The notes under the pieces are model-generated. The model was not told the DNA's origin, did no database searches, and saw only the letters and a list, made by a program, of their open reading frames with translations. Source: Calothrix sp. PCC 7716 (GTDB lineage Bacteria; Cyanobacteriota; Cyanobacteriia; Cyanobacteriales; Nostocaceae). Taken from it: DNA of 64,000 nt. The position numbers and the translations under genes were made by a program. This document shows, piece after piece, positions 19,301-27,094 of this stretch (position 1 is its first letter; every line of letters starts with the position of its first letter). The DNA is taken from assembly GCF_019977735.1 (NCBI RefSeq), contig NZ_AP025018.1, positions 8,560,580 through 8,624,579 on the forward strand. Direction: 5' to 3'.

Positions 19301-20119
19301 AACAGTTGCAATTGAACGACCATCCGCAGGAATACGAGCTTCAACAGTATCTAAAGTTAAATTTGTAGGCGCCCCTCTAACTTGAACTTTCACGGTAGAT
19401 ACAGCTTCCGTCGCACCTACAATCCGCACGGTAATAATATTTTCGCCTTCTAAGAGTGAAACACCATACCAGGTTTGCGTTACTAAATTATTACTTGAGT
19501 CGGTTTCTGTCCTTCCAATTAAATCGCGGTTAACTAACTTACCATTGACACGCAACTCTATATTGGCGCCAACAGAAAATTGTAAAACAACAGTAGCAGC
19601 AGGAATATCAGCAACTGAGTCAGGACTGGGAGAAAGAATTTTGACTGTGGGGGAAGTCGAGGGGGTAAAGGGTGTGCTTATTTGTTTTTCTACTTCCAAT
19701 TTCCTATTTTCGATTTGCCCTGACTGTGCTAACTTTTGCAAGCTTGTAGGTAACTTTATATCTTCTGCTGGTTGAAAAGGTTGAATTGCTTGTTTTAGTT
19801 CCTTTTGATTGAGTACGTTTTGAAGTCTTTCTGCGGTTGATTCACTCCTAGAATTATTATCAACAATGGGGGTAAACTCAGCTTCTAAAGGTAAATCAGA
19901 AGCTAGCAATTCGGTATTTTGAATTTTTATTGGCTCATTTGTATTTGAGTTTGGTATTGATTGTAGATTAAGTTGAGAATTAACTGGATTATCGAGTTCT
20001 TGAGATGATTGTGCTTTCGCAATGCTGGGAGCGAAAACTAAACTAAAAGCACCAGCCAAGGCGCCCATAAATACCAGATGAGATTGCGTTACTTTCCTTT
20101 TATGCAGTCTATATATCAT
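16325..20119 (-). CDS. Large outer-membrane beta-barrel protein with Ig-like (Big_1-type) domain
   Basis: A 1264-residue protein with a signal peptide cut near IAKAQS. Residues about 30-150 are low-complexity, Gln/Ser/Pro-rich. About 155-360 form Ig-like strands including a Big_1-type invasin domain (VEARIPADGRSIATVKGQLV). From about 370 to the end there are many alternating beta strands with aromatic girdles, fitting a large outer-membrane barrel (for example GFYGNNLQGFQRDTI, FRATYRLGYSMDLVGEARW). A block near 540-610 (SRRILVPGSENIFLELEE, DIDYDRGTILFREPI) is seen in large secretion-linked barrels. It is probably the outer-membrane partner of this surface cluster; transport versus anchoring cannot be decided from sequence. 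It overlaps both neighbours by 4 bp. Confidence 0.82.
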   Translation of the reverse strand: MIYRLHKRKVTQSHLVFMGALAGAFSLVFAPSIAKAQSSQELDNPVNSQLNLQSIPNSNTNEPIKIQNTELLASDLPLEAEFTPIVDNNSRSESTAERLQNVLNQKELKQAIQPFQPAEDIKLPTSLQKLAQSGQIENRKLEVEKQISTPFTPSTSPTVKILSPSPDSVADIPAATVVLQFSVGANIELRVNGKLVNRDLIGRTETDSSNNLVTQTWYGVSLLEGENIITVRIVGATEAVSTVKVQVRGAPTNLTLDTVEARIPADGRSIATVKGQLVDANGNRSNRDAIVTLNATSGEFVGVDFKPDEPGFQVAAKNGQFTATLKSDLKAQTVRIRATANDLEAYTQLQFETALRPSLVTGVVDLRLGARGTDYYGSFRDFLRPDKDSNTQLDFNSSIFATGAIGEWLFTGALNTSRSLNEDCNCDNRLFRTYQSSEQNYPVYGDSSKTDVVAPSTDSLFLRFERSTGIPGAASDYAMWGDYNTEEFARSSQQFTAVTRQLHGFKANYNIGNFQVTGFYGNNLQGFQRDTIAPDGTSGFYFLSRRILVPGSENIFLELEELNRPGTVLERKQLNRGADYDIDYDRGTILFREPILRTDIGKNGEVLARRIVTTYQYDSQDSNSNIYAGRLQYNLARGLRNESWLAATYLKEDQGIRDFELFGADALISLGSQGKFIAEFARSRNNSELMTDVKGDAYRLEAEGQIFKGLQGRAYYRFADTGFANNATISFVPGQTRYGAQLTGKLSESTNLRLQYDHEDNFGIAPQPLNTFEDLFAPRVVAVPGSKVDNELTTILAGIQQRFGNAIVDFDWIHRNRQDRIPTNSLTSKSDQLRSRLTVPVANNLTFQAQNELTLSSEKDTVYPDRTILGLNWAVLPGVNVSLAQQFYNGGQFEGNSITSLSVNGEHKLGSDTTITGRYSILGGANEITTQGAIGLNNKWTIAPGLRLNLAYEHIFGDFQARNATGQQFAQPFTVGQAASSIGFNGGDSYSVGLEYSDNPNFQAGAKYEHRTSSAGTNTVITAGITGKISPSLTALARYQQANAANQKLIGLGDTANLRLGLAYRDPSNDKFNALLRYEYRKNPSVIPDTILLGSGTGSEDHTFAAEAIYAPNWQWEFYGKYALRNSASYLASDLLGSASVNLAQFRATYRLGYSMDLVGEARWIGQSENTETGFVVETGYYLTPNLRFSAGYVFGKVDDRDFSGTRSAGGTYLGLTVKLNELFNGFGLQKRPSSQQKESVVQTLLKHKNQHSSQQQKSEGMGI

Positions 20120-21669
20120 TGCTTAACCTCCTCTTGAAAAGTGGGGGTGACTGCAAAATTCATGCGTACCATTCCACCTGGCTCTAAGCGCACGAGACGC
20201 GATTGGCTATTACGTTCTTTAAATTTGTTATTTGGCGCCAGGGTATAACCTGGGAGACTACTCAAATCCAAAACCCCTGTATGACTTCCCGGTTTCACAT
20301 TTACAACAGAATATAAACCATTCGGGCCAGTAGTAACACGGTTGCCATCATGCATAAAAATTACTGCATTTGGTACACCTGGTTCCCCTGGTTGTTGCTC
20401 GCCATCAAAGTTCTTATCAACAAATACGCGCCCGATAATAGTACCGCAATCCGATGTAATACCCGGTCTAATTTTTAACTGATGTGTTGCTGGACCATCC
20501 TTGGCAGCAAAACCATTATCAGCTCGTCGCACATTTACAATTGCAGTATTGCGTCCATCACCACGTACAGCATCGCTGGTAAGCTGTGCCGCGTAAGCAA
20601 TATTTAATACTAAACCGCGTGGAATTATAGCATCTGTACGGAATGTCACCATTGAACCTTGGCGTTCTGCCATAACGCTTACAGCTTGACCGTTAATTTC
20701 ACCCCGTACCGATTTCGGCACAAAATTAAATCCCAAGGGTAGATTGTCAGTAGCAACAACACCATTTAAACCAACATCTGAGAGATTTTTAACCGAAAGA
20801 CGATAAATTGCTGTATCACCAGGTTCAGCTGTTGCCCTATCACCAGATTTGATAATTTGTACTTGATTAGGTTGACACATTCCCGTCGTAAATTGGAATG
20901 CCAATAAATCGAGTCCAACAGTTTCAGCATTGGGGACAAAAGCCACAGTATCAGTGAAGTTTGTACCACCCGTAGTAGTAATTGGTTGACCATCAAGCGA
21001 AGTTGCCGTATAACGAACAACATTATTTCCAATTCCACCCGTACTATCAATAATTTGCAGCTTAATACGTCGTTGAGTATAAATCGAATTTCGCGGTGGA
21101 TTAACTACTAAAATATAAGTCCTACCAGTTGCAAGTTGATTTTTATTCGGGTCAAACAAAAAGTTATAAGTACCGCGTGGTTCTTGGTTTGTTAAAAAAT
21201 ACGGATTACTATTTTCGCTATTAGGTTTGAGTCCAGCAGGAACACCATTATTTTGAATATCGGGTAACTCAGTTCGTGTCAGAGGAAGCAAATTACCTAA
21301 CTCAGTCCCGGTTGGGTCACTTGGGTTTGGTTCATATATTCCCACCGAAAAACCAGTGTAATCAGGTAACAGTTCACCTCCACAACCTAAAATTCGTCCC
21401 AAAGGGTCAACTAATGGTTTAGTAACGGCATTTAACTGGCTCGATATGCCTTGAAATTTTAATTTACTGGCAGGGTCAGTATAAGAGTAACTTGCTTGGT
21501 TATTAATTGCTGGAGGCGCACTTTTATTTTCTGTTTGTTGGGCATTTGTTATGCCTGTAGAACTGTGCAAAACACTTCCAGTTAATACTATTGCAGTTAC
21601 CCTTCGCAACCATTTTCTGCCGAGATATCTTTCTAAATATCTTCGCTTTTGGCGTTGCGGACGGTTCAC
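20116..21669 (-). CDS. Exported DUF11 plus SdrD/Cna-B-like domain protein
   Basis: A 517-residue protein with a twin-arginine-free signal peptide (RRVTAIVLTGSVLHSS, cut near TNAQQ). Residues about 50-265 form a beta-rich domain of unknown type. A DUF11 domain (about 270-395: SGDRATAEPGDTAIYRLSVK) is followed by an SdrD-type B domain (about 410-500) with GRVFVDKNFDGEQQPGEPGV, the metal-binding turn of this family. It ends without a membrane anchor or sorting signal. Its stop overlaps the ATG of the barrel gene by 4 bp, so the two are translated together and the product probably works with the barrel at the outer membrane. Its partner or ligand is unknown. Confidence 0.85.
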   Translation of the reverse strand: MNRPQRQKRRYLERYLGRKWLRRVTAIVLTGSVLHSSTGITNAQQTENKSAPPAINNQASYSYTDPASKLKFQGISSQLNAVTKPLVDPLGRILGCGGELLPDYTGFSVGIYEPNPSDPTGTELGNLLPLTRTELPDIQNNGVPAGLKPNSENSNPYFLTNQEPRGTYNFLFDPNKNQLATGRTYILVVNPPRNSIYTQRRIKLQIIDSTGGIGNNVVRYTATSLDGQPITTTGGTNFTDTVAFVPNAETVGLDLLAFQFTTGMCQPNQVQIIKSGDRATAEPGDTAIYRLSVKNLSDVGLNGVVATDNLPLGFNFVPKSVRGEINGQAVSVMAERQGSMVTFRTDAIIPRGLVLNIAYAAQLTSDAVRGDGRNTAIVNVRRADNGFAAKDGPATHQLKIRPGITSDCGTIIGRVFVDKNFDGEQQPGEPGVPNAVIFMHDGNRVTTGPNGLYSVVNVKPGSHTGVLDLSSLPGYTLAPNNKFKERNSQSRLVRLEPGGMVRMNFAVTPTFQEEVKQ

Positions 21670-21861
21670 TTAAGATTTCTCCTCTAAAAAGCCACTTTTC
21701 TGATGAGCAAATGCACTTATGAAACAAAATAGTTTTATTAAATAGCTTTTAACCTTGTTTGTTAAGATTTGGGTTTTGCAAATTAGGTTTTCATAAAATG
21801 TTTAAAACCTCTCCCCCAACCCCTCTCCTTCAAGGAGAGGGGAGCTTATGGGCAGCAGAAA

Positions 21862-22428
21862 TTACTTAACCTTTACTTGATAGCTACCTTTAACAATACT
21901 TTTTGCTTCCACCGATGGAATTTGCATCCGAACATGTGTATAAATGCTTGCAGGTGCGGCTTTGGTTTCAACTTTCCCGTTGGGGAGAGTTACTTTAACA
22001 GTTGGATTTTCTACAAAGCTACGTCCGCCATCAATGCTATAAGTAATTTTGGTGTTGCTCCTGATATCTCCAATTGCACTTCCCAATACAAATTCCATAC
22101 GTTGAGGAATGGGTTGATTAATAGTTAAATTCTTAACTTGTTTGTCGCTGATATTTTCACCGCTAATTGTATAACGTAATACATCTCCGGGCTGCACGCT
22201 TGCTTGACCTTTCAACGCTTGCCAAGATTTAGTTTGTTTACCTTGCTGGTTTTGAAGAATTACTTGTTTTTCCGCATCTAGTTGCAACTTAACTTTTTGT
22301 TGCTTTTGAACATTTTGCGCGTTTGCACTAGATTGAAAGAAATTCTTAGCTGCGGGGATTTGAGCAACTACAGGAACACTAGCGATTAATGTAACTGCTG
22401 CTAATCCTAATAAATAACTGTGTTTCAT
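21862..22428 (-). CDS. Small exported DUF11-type protein
   Basis: A 188-residue protein with a clear signal peptide (LLGLAAVTLIASVPVVAQ) and a single DUF11-like beta-sandwich (about 65-188: SVQPGDVLRYTISGENISD, SAIGDIRSNTKITYSIDGG). The size and single domain suggest a subunit or periplasmic partner for the larger DUF11 proteins encoded on both sides. It lies 192 bp before 20116-21669 on the same strand. That gap holds a pyrimidine-rich dispersed repeat (around 21808-21845, CTCTCCCCCAACCCCTCTCC) but no strong terminator. Downstream genes may be read through from it. Confidence 0.85.
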   Translation of the reverse strand: MKHSYLLGLAAVTLIASVPVVAQIPAAKNFFQSSANAQNVQKQQKVKLQLDAEKQVILQNQQGKQTKSWQALKGQASVQPGDVLRYTISGENISDKQVKNLTINQPIPQRMEFVLGSAIGDIRSNTKITYSIDGGRSFVENPTVKVTLPNGKVETKAAPASIYTHVRMQIPSVEAKSIVKGSYQVKVK

Positions 22429-22486
22429 AGAAAAAACCTTTTGAAGTTAGAAAAGACTTAATTGATTTGATTACAAGTTTTGTAGG

Positions 22487-22496
22487 GTGGGCACTG
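22487..22496. repeat. 10-bp direct repeat flanking the miniature element (first copy)
   Basis: GTGGGCACTG, repeated exactly at 22676-22685. Without the element the site would read GTGGGCACTGCCCAC, itself a palindromic dispersed repeat. Confidence 0.85.
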
Positions 22497-22675
22497 CTAG
22501 CCCTGTCAAGGTGAGCATGGGTACTAACCATTTATAAGGGTTTTAGCCTTTCACTGATTAAAATTTGAAAGCAAAAAATAATATTTGCGCTCAATTTTAT
22601 ATTCCAGAGTTGGGGGTACAACGTAAGAATAAGGCTTTTATCTAGTACTGTATTGGTACACCTTGACAGGGCTAG
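22497..22675. mobile_element. Miniature inverted-repeat element (179 bp)
   Basis: The ends are a perfect 17-bp inverted repeat, CTAGCCCTGTCAAGGTG at 22497-22513 and its reverse complement at 22659-22675. They are flanked by a 10-bp direct repeat. There is no open reading frame inside. It lies between the 854-residue and 188-residue surface protein genes and may alter their co-transcription. It is probably mobilised in trans by a transposase with matching ends, which is not in this window: the two IS elements here have different ends. Confidence 0.88.
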
Positions 22676-22685
22676 GTGGGCACTG
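22676..22685. repeat. 10-bp direct repeat flanking the miniature element (second copy)
   Basis: GTGGGCACTG, identical to 22487-22496. Confidence 0.85.
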
Positions 22686-22720
22686 CCCACCTTACTTCTG
22701 CGAATGTGTATTTCGGTAGG

Positions 22721-25267
22721 TTAATTTACTTTGCGTTGGAACATAAATTCGCGTTTCTCACCAGGTTGAACAATACCTGTCACGGTGTTTATGTACTTGG
22801 AGACATCGGTATCTGCTGTTGTACCAGTTTGGTCGATTGCAGAGTTTGTACCAGTTGCACCGCTGTAGAATTGGATTGTCGATGCACCTGTATCTTTCGC
22901 TGTGCCAACTATGTTGCTGGTATCGATTTGACCATTAACATCGTTGTCTTTAGCCCAGTTATTCTTACCATCGCCAGGGGCAGTGCTAAGGGTTCCATCT
23001 TCCACAATTACTACTTTGTCAGCTCTCAATATGACATTACCAGTACCAGATTGAGCTTCGGAAATGTTTGTGTAGGTAATGCGATATTCAATGATATTTC
23101 CAGGTGCAGGTTTCTTCGGATCGGAACTGAATGTACCTTCGTTTCCTTGAACAGCAGGCCCAGTTCCTGGAAGTACGCGAGATTCTTTGAGCATTTTCAA
23201 AAAACCTGTGTATACACGATCAATAGTGGTATTTTTCGCGGTTTCACTACCCAGACCAGGTGTTGCATCATCAACGAATGCTGTCACAGGTACAGGGAAG
23301 CCTTTTCCTGTATCGGTAGATAATGGGGTATTTGAGGGTAAATTAACTTCTACACCGTAGTTAACACTGGCGCCTGGTGTAACATTCGGAATCGTTATGT
23401 ATTCAGTAGTTTGATCGATTGGAGATTGGTCGTTAGTTGTTGCTGGGTTCTTATCAGCATCAAACTTGAAGGCTGTACCATCCCAAACATAAGACCTAGA
23501 TTCGGAACCGTTGGTAATTGTAACTACACTATTAACGGGTAAATCGGCAGCATTTGCTGGTGGTGTGGGAATTAATGAAATACTACTAGGGTCAGTACCG
23601 CTATTTTTAACTGTGTTGGTGAATGCTACAGGTGATGGATCAATCTTGTCACCTGGTTTTTTATCGGTAGGTACAAACGAAGATTTGTTGGTGAAGTCGT
23701 CGTTATTACTGGTAGCACCAATTGCATCAGGCGCCCGATCTGGACCATTCAATACCGCAGATGGAACGGGTACTGTGAGTTCAAAGCTGTTAGCTTCACC
23801 TCCAAGTCCTGTACCACTGTTATTATTACCTGTATCTGTACCCGTACTTGTTAACTCGGCAGGGGTGTCAACAAAGCCATCGGTAATTGTCGAAGGTGTA
23901 TCGGGGATACCATCGTTGTTTGTATCAGTTGAACCGGGTGGAATTGTCTTACCATCGTAGTTGCTAGGGTTTTGGTCACCAGATTCATCGTAAATCAGGT
24001 TATCAGGGATACCATCAGTATTCGTATCGACGGGTGGTACTCCAGAAGTTTGACCGAATAACTGAGCGATGTTGTTCACTATTAATGGCGCCACTGTTCC
24101 TGCCTTGACTTTGACTTGAATGTTAAAGCCATTCACTGTTTGCCCAGGTGCAACTGAGGTGACAATGCTTGGGTCGTTGACAAAACCGATACGGGTAACA
24201 GTGCTGAGGTTAGCTGGTGCCACCAAACTCCAAGTTGCAGCATTGGCGTTGATTGTAACTGGGTCAGTCGTGTATACAGCTTGCCAGCCAGGAGGAGGGG
24301 TAGGAGCGGTTGCAAGTTCTGTACCTGCGGGAATCGCATCGGATACTAAGATACGCGCACCTGTCAAACCTCTGATTGTTGTACCTGCTAGTGGTGCAGG
24401 AGTAATACCATTTCCGGTTGGGTCGTTTAATTCAACTCGCATTCCCAAGCTATAGGTTAATTTATCGTCGTCAATAGCTGGTGTTCCTGCATTGTTGTAG
24501 TCGCTACGAGTCTTAAGAACTGTTGCTAATGCATAGGTTTTCAACGACTGGTTAACAGTTGCTTTCTGGGTTGCACTTGCTTCGCGAACTCCGTTTACAG
24601 GGGTACCTACAACATCACCTGGAGTTCCATCAGGGTTATCAACAGTGTAAACGTCACCACCATCAGGACTGCGGAGTTGGTTTTGGGCATCACCAGGAGT
24701 ATCACCTAGTGTAACGTTGATAATATCGTTAGCTTGGGCGCCAGGTTGAACAGTGACAGGAACACGAACTTGAATCGAACCACCAGCAGGAATTGAATCG
24801 GTGATTACTTCACTACCACTAATTGGTATCCAGTTTGCACCACCATCTATGCTGTATTCCAAATTACCCGCAGTACCTGGACCAGTAACTCGTGCCAAGT
24901 TAGGAACACGCAATTTGGTAGCGTCATTACCCACGTTTGTAATTGTGTAGGTATAATTAACTGTATCGCCTACTGATACTGGAGTTGCTGGAGTGGAATC
25001 TGTAACGCCCGATGCAGTAACGGTGATACCTGCTACCTCTGCCACCGTCACCACAACAGTGTTAGAGGTAGTATTTATTTTTGTACCTGGGTCTAGGGGG
25101 TCTTCATAAGTTGCAGTCGCAGTGTTGCTAATAGATTCTCCGGCTTTTGTACCTTCGGCTAACGCTGGTACAATTAACTGAAATATTCCATTCGCAATCA
25201 ATACTGTTGTTACCAACGAACGATAAAACTTCGATGGCTGTTTGAAAAAGTTTTTTGTTTGTGACAT
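22721..25267 (-). CDS. Large exported DUF11-repeat surface protein
   Basis: About 848 residues from ATG 25265-25267 (MSQTKNFFKQPSK); the frame can be extended six codons to a TTG, which is less likely. A signal peptide (SLVTTVLIANGIFQLIVPALA) is followed by a DUF11 domain (about 55-165: VSVGDTVNYTYTITNVGND), several further beta-sandwich repeats, and two stretches rich in Asp/Asn/Gly/Thr (about 400-470: DTNTDGIPDN, DTNNDGIPDT) that match thrombospondin type 3-like calcium-binding repeats. The C-terminal domain is again DUF11-like (about 690-848). It is probably a calcium-stabilised cell-surface protein, and it is the first gene of the surface cluster. The ribosome-binding site is weak. Confidence 0.85.
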   Translation of the reverse strand: MSQTKNFFKQPSKFYRSLVTTVLIANGIFQLIVPALAEGTKAGESISNTATATYEDPLDPGTKINTTSNTVVVTVAEVAGITVTASGVTDSTPATPVSVGDTVNYTYTITNVGNDATKLRVPNLARVTGPGTAGNLEYSIDGGANWIPISGSEVITDSIPAGGSIQVRVPVTVQPGAQANDIINVTLGDTPGDAQNQLRSPDGGDVYTVDNPDGTPGDVVGTPVNGVREASATQKATVNQSLKTYALATVLKTRSDYNNAGTPAIDDDKLTYSLGMRVELNDPTGNGITPAPLAGTTIRGLTGARILVSDAIPAGTELATAPTPPPGWQAVYTTDPVTINANAATWSLVAPANLSTVTRIGFVNDPSIVTSVAPGQTVNGFNIQVKVKAGTVAPLIVNNIAQLFGQTSGVPPVDTNTDGIPDNLIYDESGDQNPSNYDGKTIPPGSTDTNNDGIPDTPSTITDGFVDTPAELTSTGTDTGNNNSGTGLGGEANSFELTVPVPSAVLNGPDRAPDAIGATSNNDDFTNKSSFVPTDKKPGDKIDPSPVAFTNTVKNSGTDPSSISLIPTPPANAADLPVNSVVTITNGSESRSYVWDGTAFKFDADKNPATTNDQSPIDQTTEYITIPNVTPGASVNYGVEVNLPSNTPLSTDTGKGFPVPVTAFVDDATPGLGSETAKNTTIDRVYTGFLKMLKESRVLPGTGPAVQGNEGTFSSDPKKPAPGNIIEYRITYTNISEAQSGTGNVILRADKVVIVEDGTLSTAPGDGKNNWAKDNDVNGQIDTSNIVGTAKDTGASTIQFYSGATGTNSAIDQTGTTADTDVSKYINTVTGIVQPGEKREFMFQRKVN

Positions 25268-25676
25268 GAAGGAAACTGAAATCAATAAAACAATTTACAT
25301 CCTGCGGTAAAAGCACAGAATTACTATCAACTCTTGATAATTCAAAAACAATATCCAACAAGTATTATGGATAATATTTTTGATTTATGCATCCCAATTA
25401 TTTACCTGAATAAATTAAAAAAGCTTGAGTTTTACTGTCAAACTTCATATCTCTCATTCTTATGGAATTTGAGTCAAATACAAATGTAAGTTGCTGATAA
25501 CTCAAACTCCATCTGTGTAAATACTTAAAATTTAGTATAACTTCTATTTTTTTGTTTGACTTGTTTGATTTAAAATCAAAACATCAAAAGCAAACAATTT
25601 AGACATTTAAGTAAATATTAATAAATAATAAATCAACAATTTCATAAATATTAAAAAATATCTAAAACTTTCTTGT
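25268..25676. other. AT-rich upstream region of the surface-protein cluster
   Basis: About 410 bp without a gene on either strand. It is strongly AT-rich around 25500-25670 and is the likely promoter region for the 22721-25267 gene. I could not assign specific -10/-35 boxes with confidence. Confidence 0.5.
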
Positions 25677-25700
25677 GGGATGGGCATCCTTGCCCGTCCC
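25677..25700. terminator. Dispersed GGCA-TCC-TGCC palindrome
   Basis: GGGATGGGCATCCTTGCCCGTCCC forms a GC-rich stem. It is one of at least seven similar palindromes in the window, each lying just 3' of a gene; here it follows the FAD monooxygenase gene (minus strand). Confidence 0.5.
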
Positions 25701-25723
25701 AATACCGCAAGGGAAATCTCTTA

Positions 25724-25800
25724 TATCATGTCCGGTTGATTACCCATAATTAGCACGTCTCTACAATGATTTTATTATGGTTACGCTCCCGGACATGATA
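25724..25800. repeat. 77-bp palindromic element at the stop codon of the monooxygenase gene
   Basis: TATCATGTCCGG at the left pairs with CCGGACATGATA at the right, and inner segments CCATAAT/ATTATGG also pair. The trinucleotide TTA flanks both sides (25721-25723 and 25801-25803); the right TTA is the reverse complement of the TAA stop of 25801-27033. The element therefore appears to have inserted at, and preserved, the stop codon. It could form a long hairpin that ends transcription. Confidence 0.65.
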
Positions 25801-27033
25801 TTACACTCTTAAACTAACTTGAGTGACACCAACGCGCATCTCGTGTTGACGTTTTACCCACTTGTGACGAATTCTTTGACGTAATAAGCGGGCGCCAAAA
25901 AACATAATTGGACGAAAAAGATTGTACTTACGCAAAATTTCTGCTTGGTCTGCTTCTTCAGATTGAAGTTGCTGTGCCCGGATAATTTCTGGTTCACGTT
26001 CAGCTTGAATTTTTGCCAGCGCTACATCAAGTTCGGCACCTGTAGCTTTGGCTTGTAATAATGGTACAAGATAATTAGCTGCTACAATTACATCGCGTAA
26101 TGCAACATTAATACCTTGTGCGCGAATAGGTGACATTGGGTGTGCAGCATCACCAAGAAGTATTACACCAGGTGCATACCAAGAAGGACAACGACCGACT
26201 ACCACCGATAATTTAATTGGTCTTTCGATAGTTTCTGCGTGGTTTATAATATGTTCTGCCATCCAAGCTGGCGCCACCGAAGCGATTAGAGGCGCCCATT
26301 GTGCAGGTTTTTGATCGATTTCATCTTGCGGTTTGTTTTCTGGAAAAATTATCCAAGACAAATGTAACTTACCTTCTTCTGCTCCATGAAAAAGACCAAA
26401 GCTTCTATCTCCGTTAGAAACAGCATAAAATATATTCTCGGATATAAACTTGGGACTATCGGCAAGCTTAAACCAAAGAATATCTATATCTTTAGGTTGC
26501 TTTTCATTTTTGGTTTGTTTTTTTAAATGTAAACCCGCACGTTGACGTATTATCGAGTTACGACCATCTGCTCCAATTGTAATCGAGGCGAAAATCTCTC
26601 TACCATCTGCAAGTTTGACACCTGCTACCCGGTTATCAACCCGTAATAAATCTTTAACTGGAACTCCTTGAATAAACTCAAACTCTGAATATGTTTTAGC
26701 TTGTTCAATTAAAGCTGTTAGCAAAGGAGGTTGTGATACTAATGTACACGGTGGAAAGTTAGATTCCATTGGTTCAGCAACACGAAAAAGTGTTTTTTTG
26801 CCTAAAATAACTTCCCAAGCGCTAAATTCTCGGTGCGGTATTTGCTGTAGTATCTCAGATAAACCCATCTGTTTGAGGGCATCTAGTCCACTAGGCATTA
26901 AACCCTCACCGCGAAACACTCGATGAAAATCTGTAGTAGCTTCAACTAACGATACAGTAATGCCACGTTTGGCTAAAAGTAAAGCCAGTGAGGCGCCAGT
27001 TGGGCCTGCCCCTACAATTACGACTTGCGGCAT
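25801..27033 (-). CDS. FAD-dependent monooxygenase (UbiH/PHBH-like)
   Basis: A 410-residue flavoprotein. The Rossmann FAD motif is at residues 6-20 (GAGPTGASLALLLAKRG), the DG motif near 155 (GADGRNSIIRQRAG) and the second FAD ribityl motif near 295 (GDAAHPMSPIRAQGIN). These three define the class A flavin monooxygenases that hydroxylate aromatic or polyene substrates with NAD(P)H and oxygen. The substrate cannot be inferred from the sequence. A single C-terminal amphipathic basic stretch may contact membranes. It follows the TagA-like gene on the same strand, but a strong terminator hairpin (27058-27081) separates them, so it is probably transcribed alone. Confidence 0.9.
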   Translation of the reverse strand: MPQVVIVGAGPTGASLALLLAKRGITVSLVEATTDFHRVFRGEGLMPSGLDALKQMGLSEILQQIPHREFSAWEVILGKKTLFRVAEPMESNFPPCTLVSQPPLLTALIEQAKTYSEFEFIQGVPVKDLLRVDNRVAGVKLADGREIFASITIGADGRNSIIRQRAGLHLKKQTKNEKQPKDIDILWFKLADSPKFISENIFYAVSNGDRSFGLFHGAEEGKLHLSWIIFPENKPQDEIDQKPAQWAPLIASVAPAWMAEHIINHAETIERPIKLSVVVGRCPSWYAPGVILLGDAAHPMSPIRAQGINVALRDVIVAANYLVPLLQAKATGAELDVALAKIQAEREPEIIRAQQLQSEEADQAEILRKYNLFRPIMFFGARLLRQRIRHKWVKRQHEMRVGVTQVSLRV

Positions 27034-27057
27034 TACTGCATCTCCTTATAAAAACTT

Positions 27058-27081
27058 AGAAACCTGGGAAACCAGGTTTCT
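27058..27081 (-). terminator. Intrinsic terminator after the WecG/TagA gene
   Basis: AGAAACCTGG and CCAGGTTTCT form a perfect 10-bp stem with a GAAA or TTTC loop. On the minus strand it is followed by AAGTTTTTATA. It lies 14 bp after the stop at 27095. The same AGAAACC-GGTTTCT core recurs at 29035-29149 and, in variant form, at 45194-45262. Confidence 0.75.
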
Positions 27082-27094
27082 TTATTTAATCATA

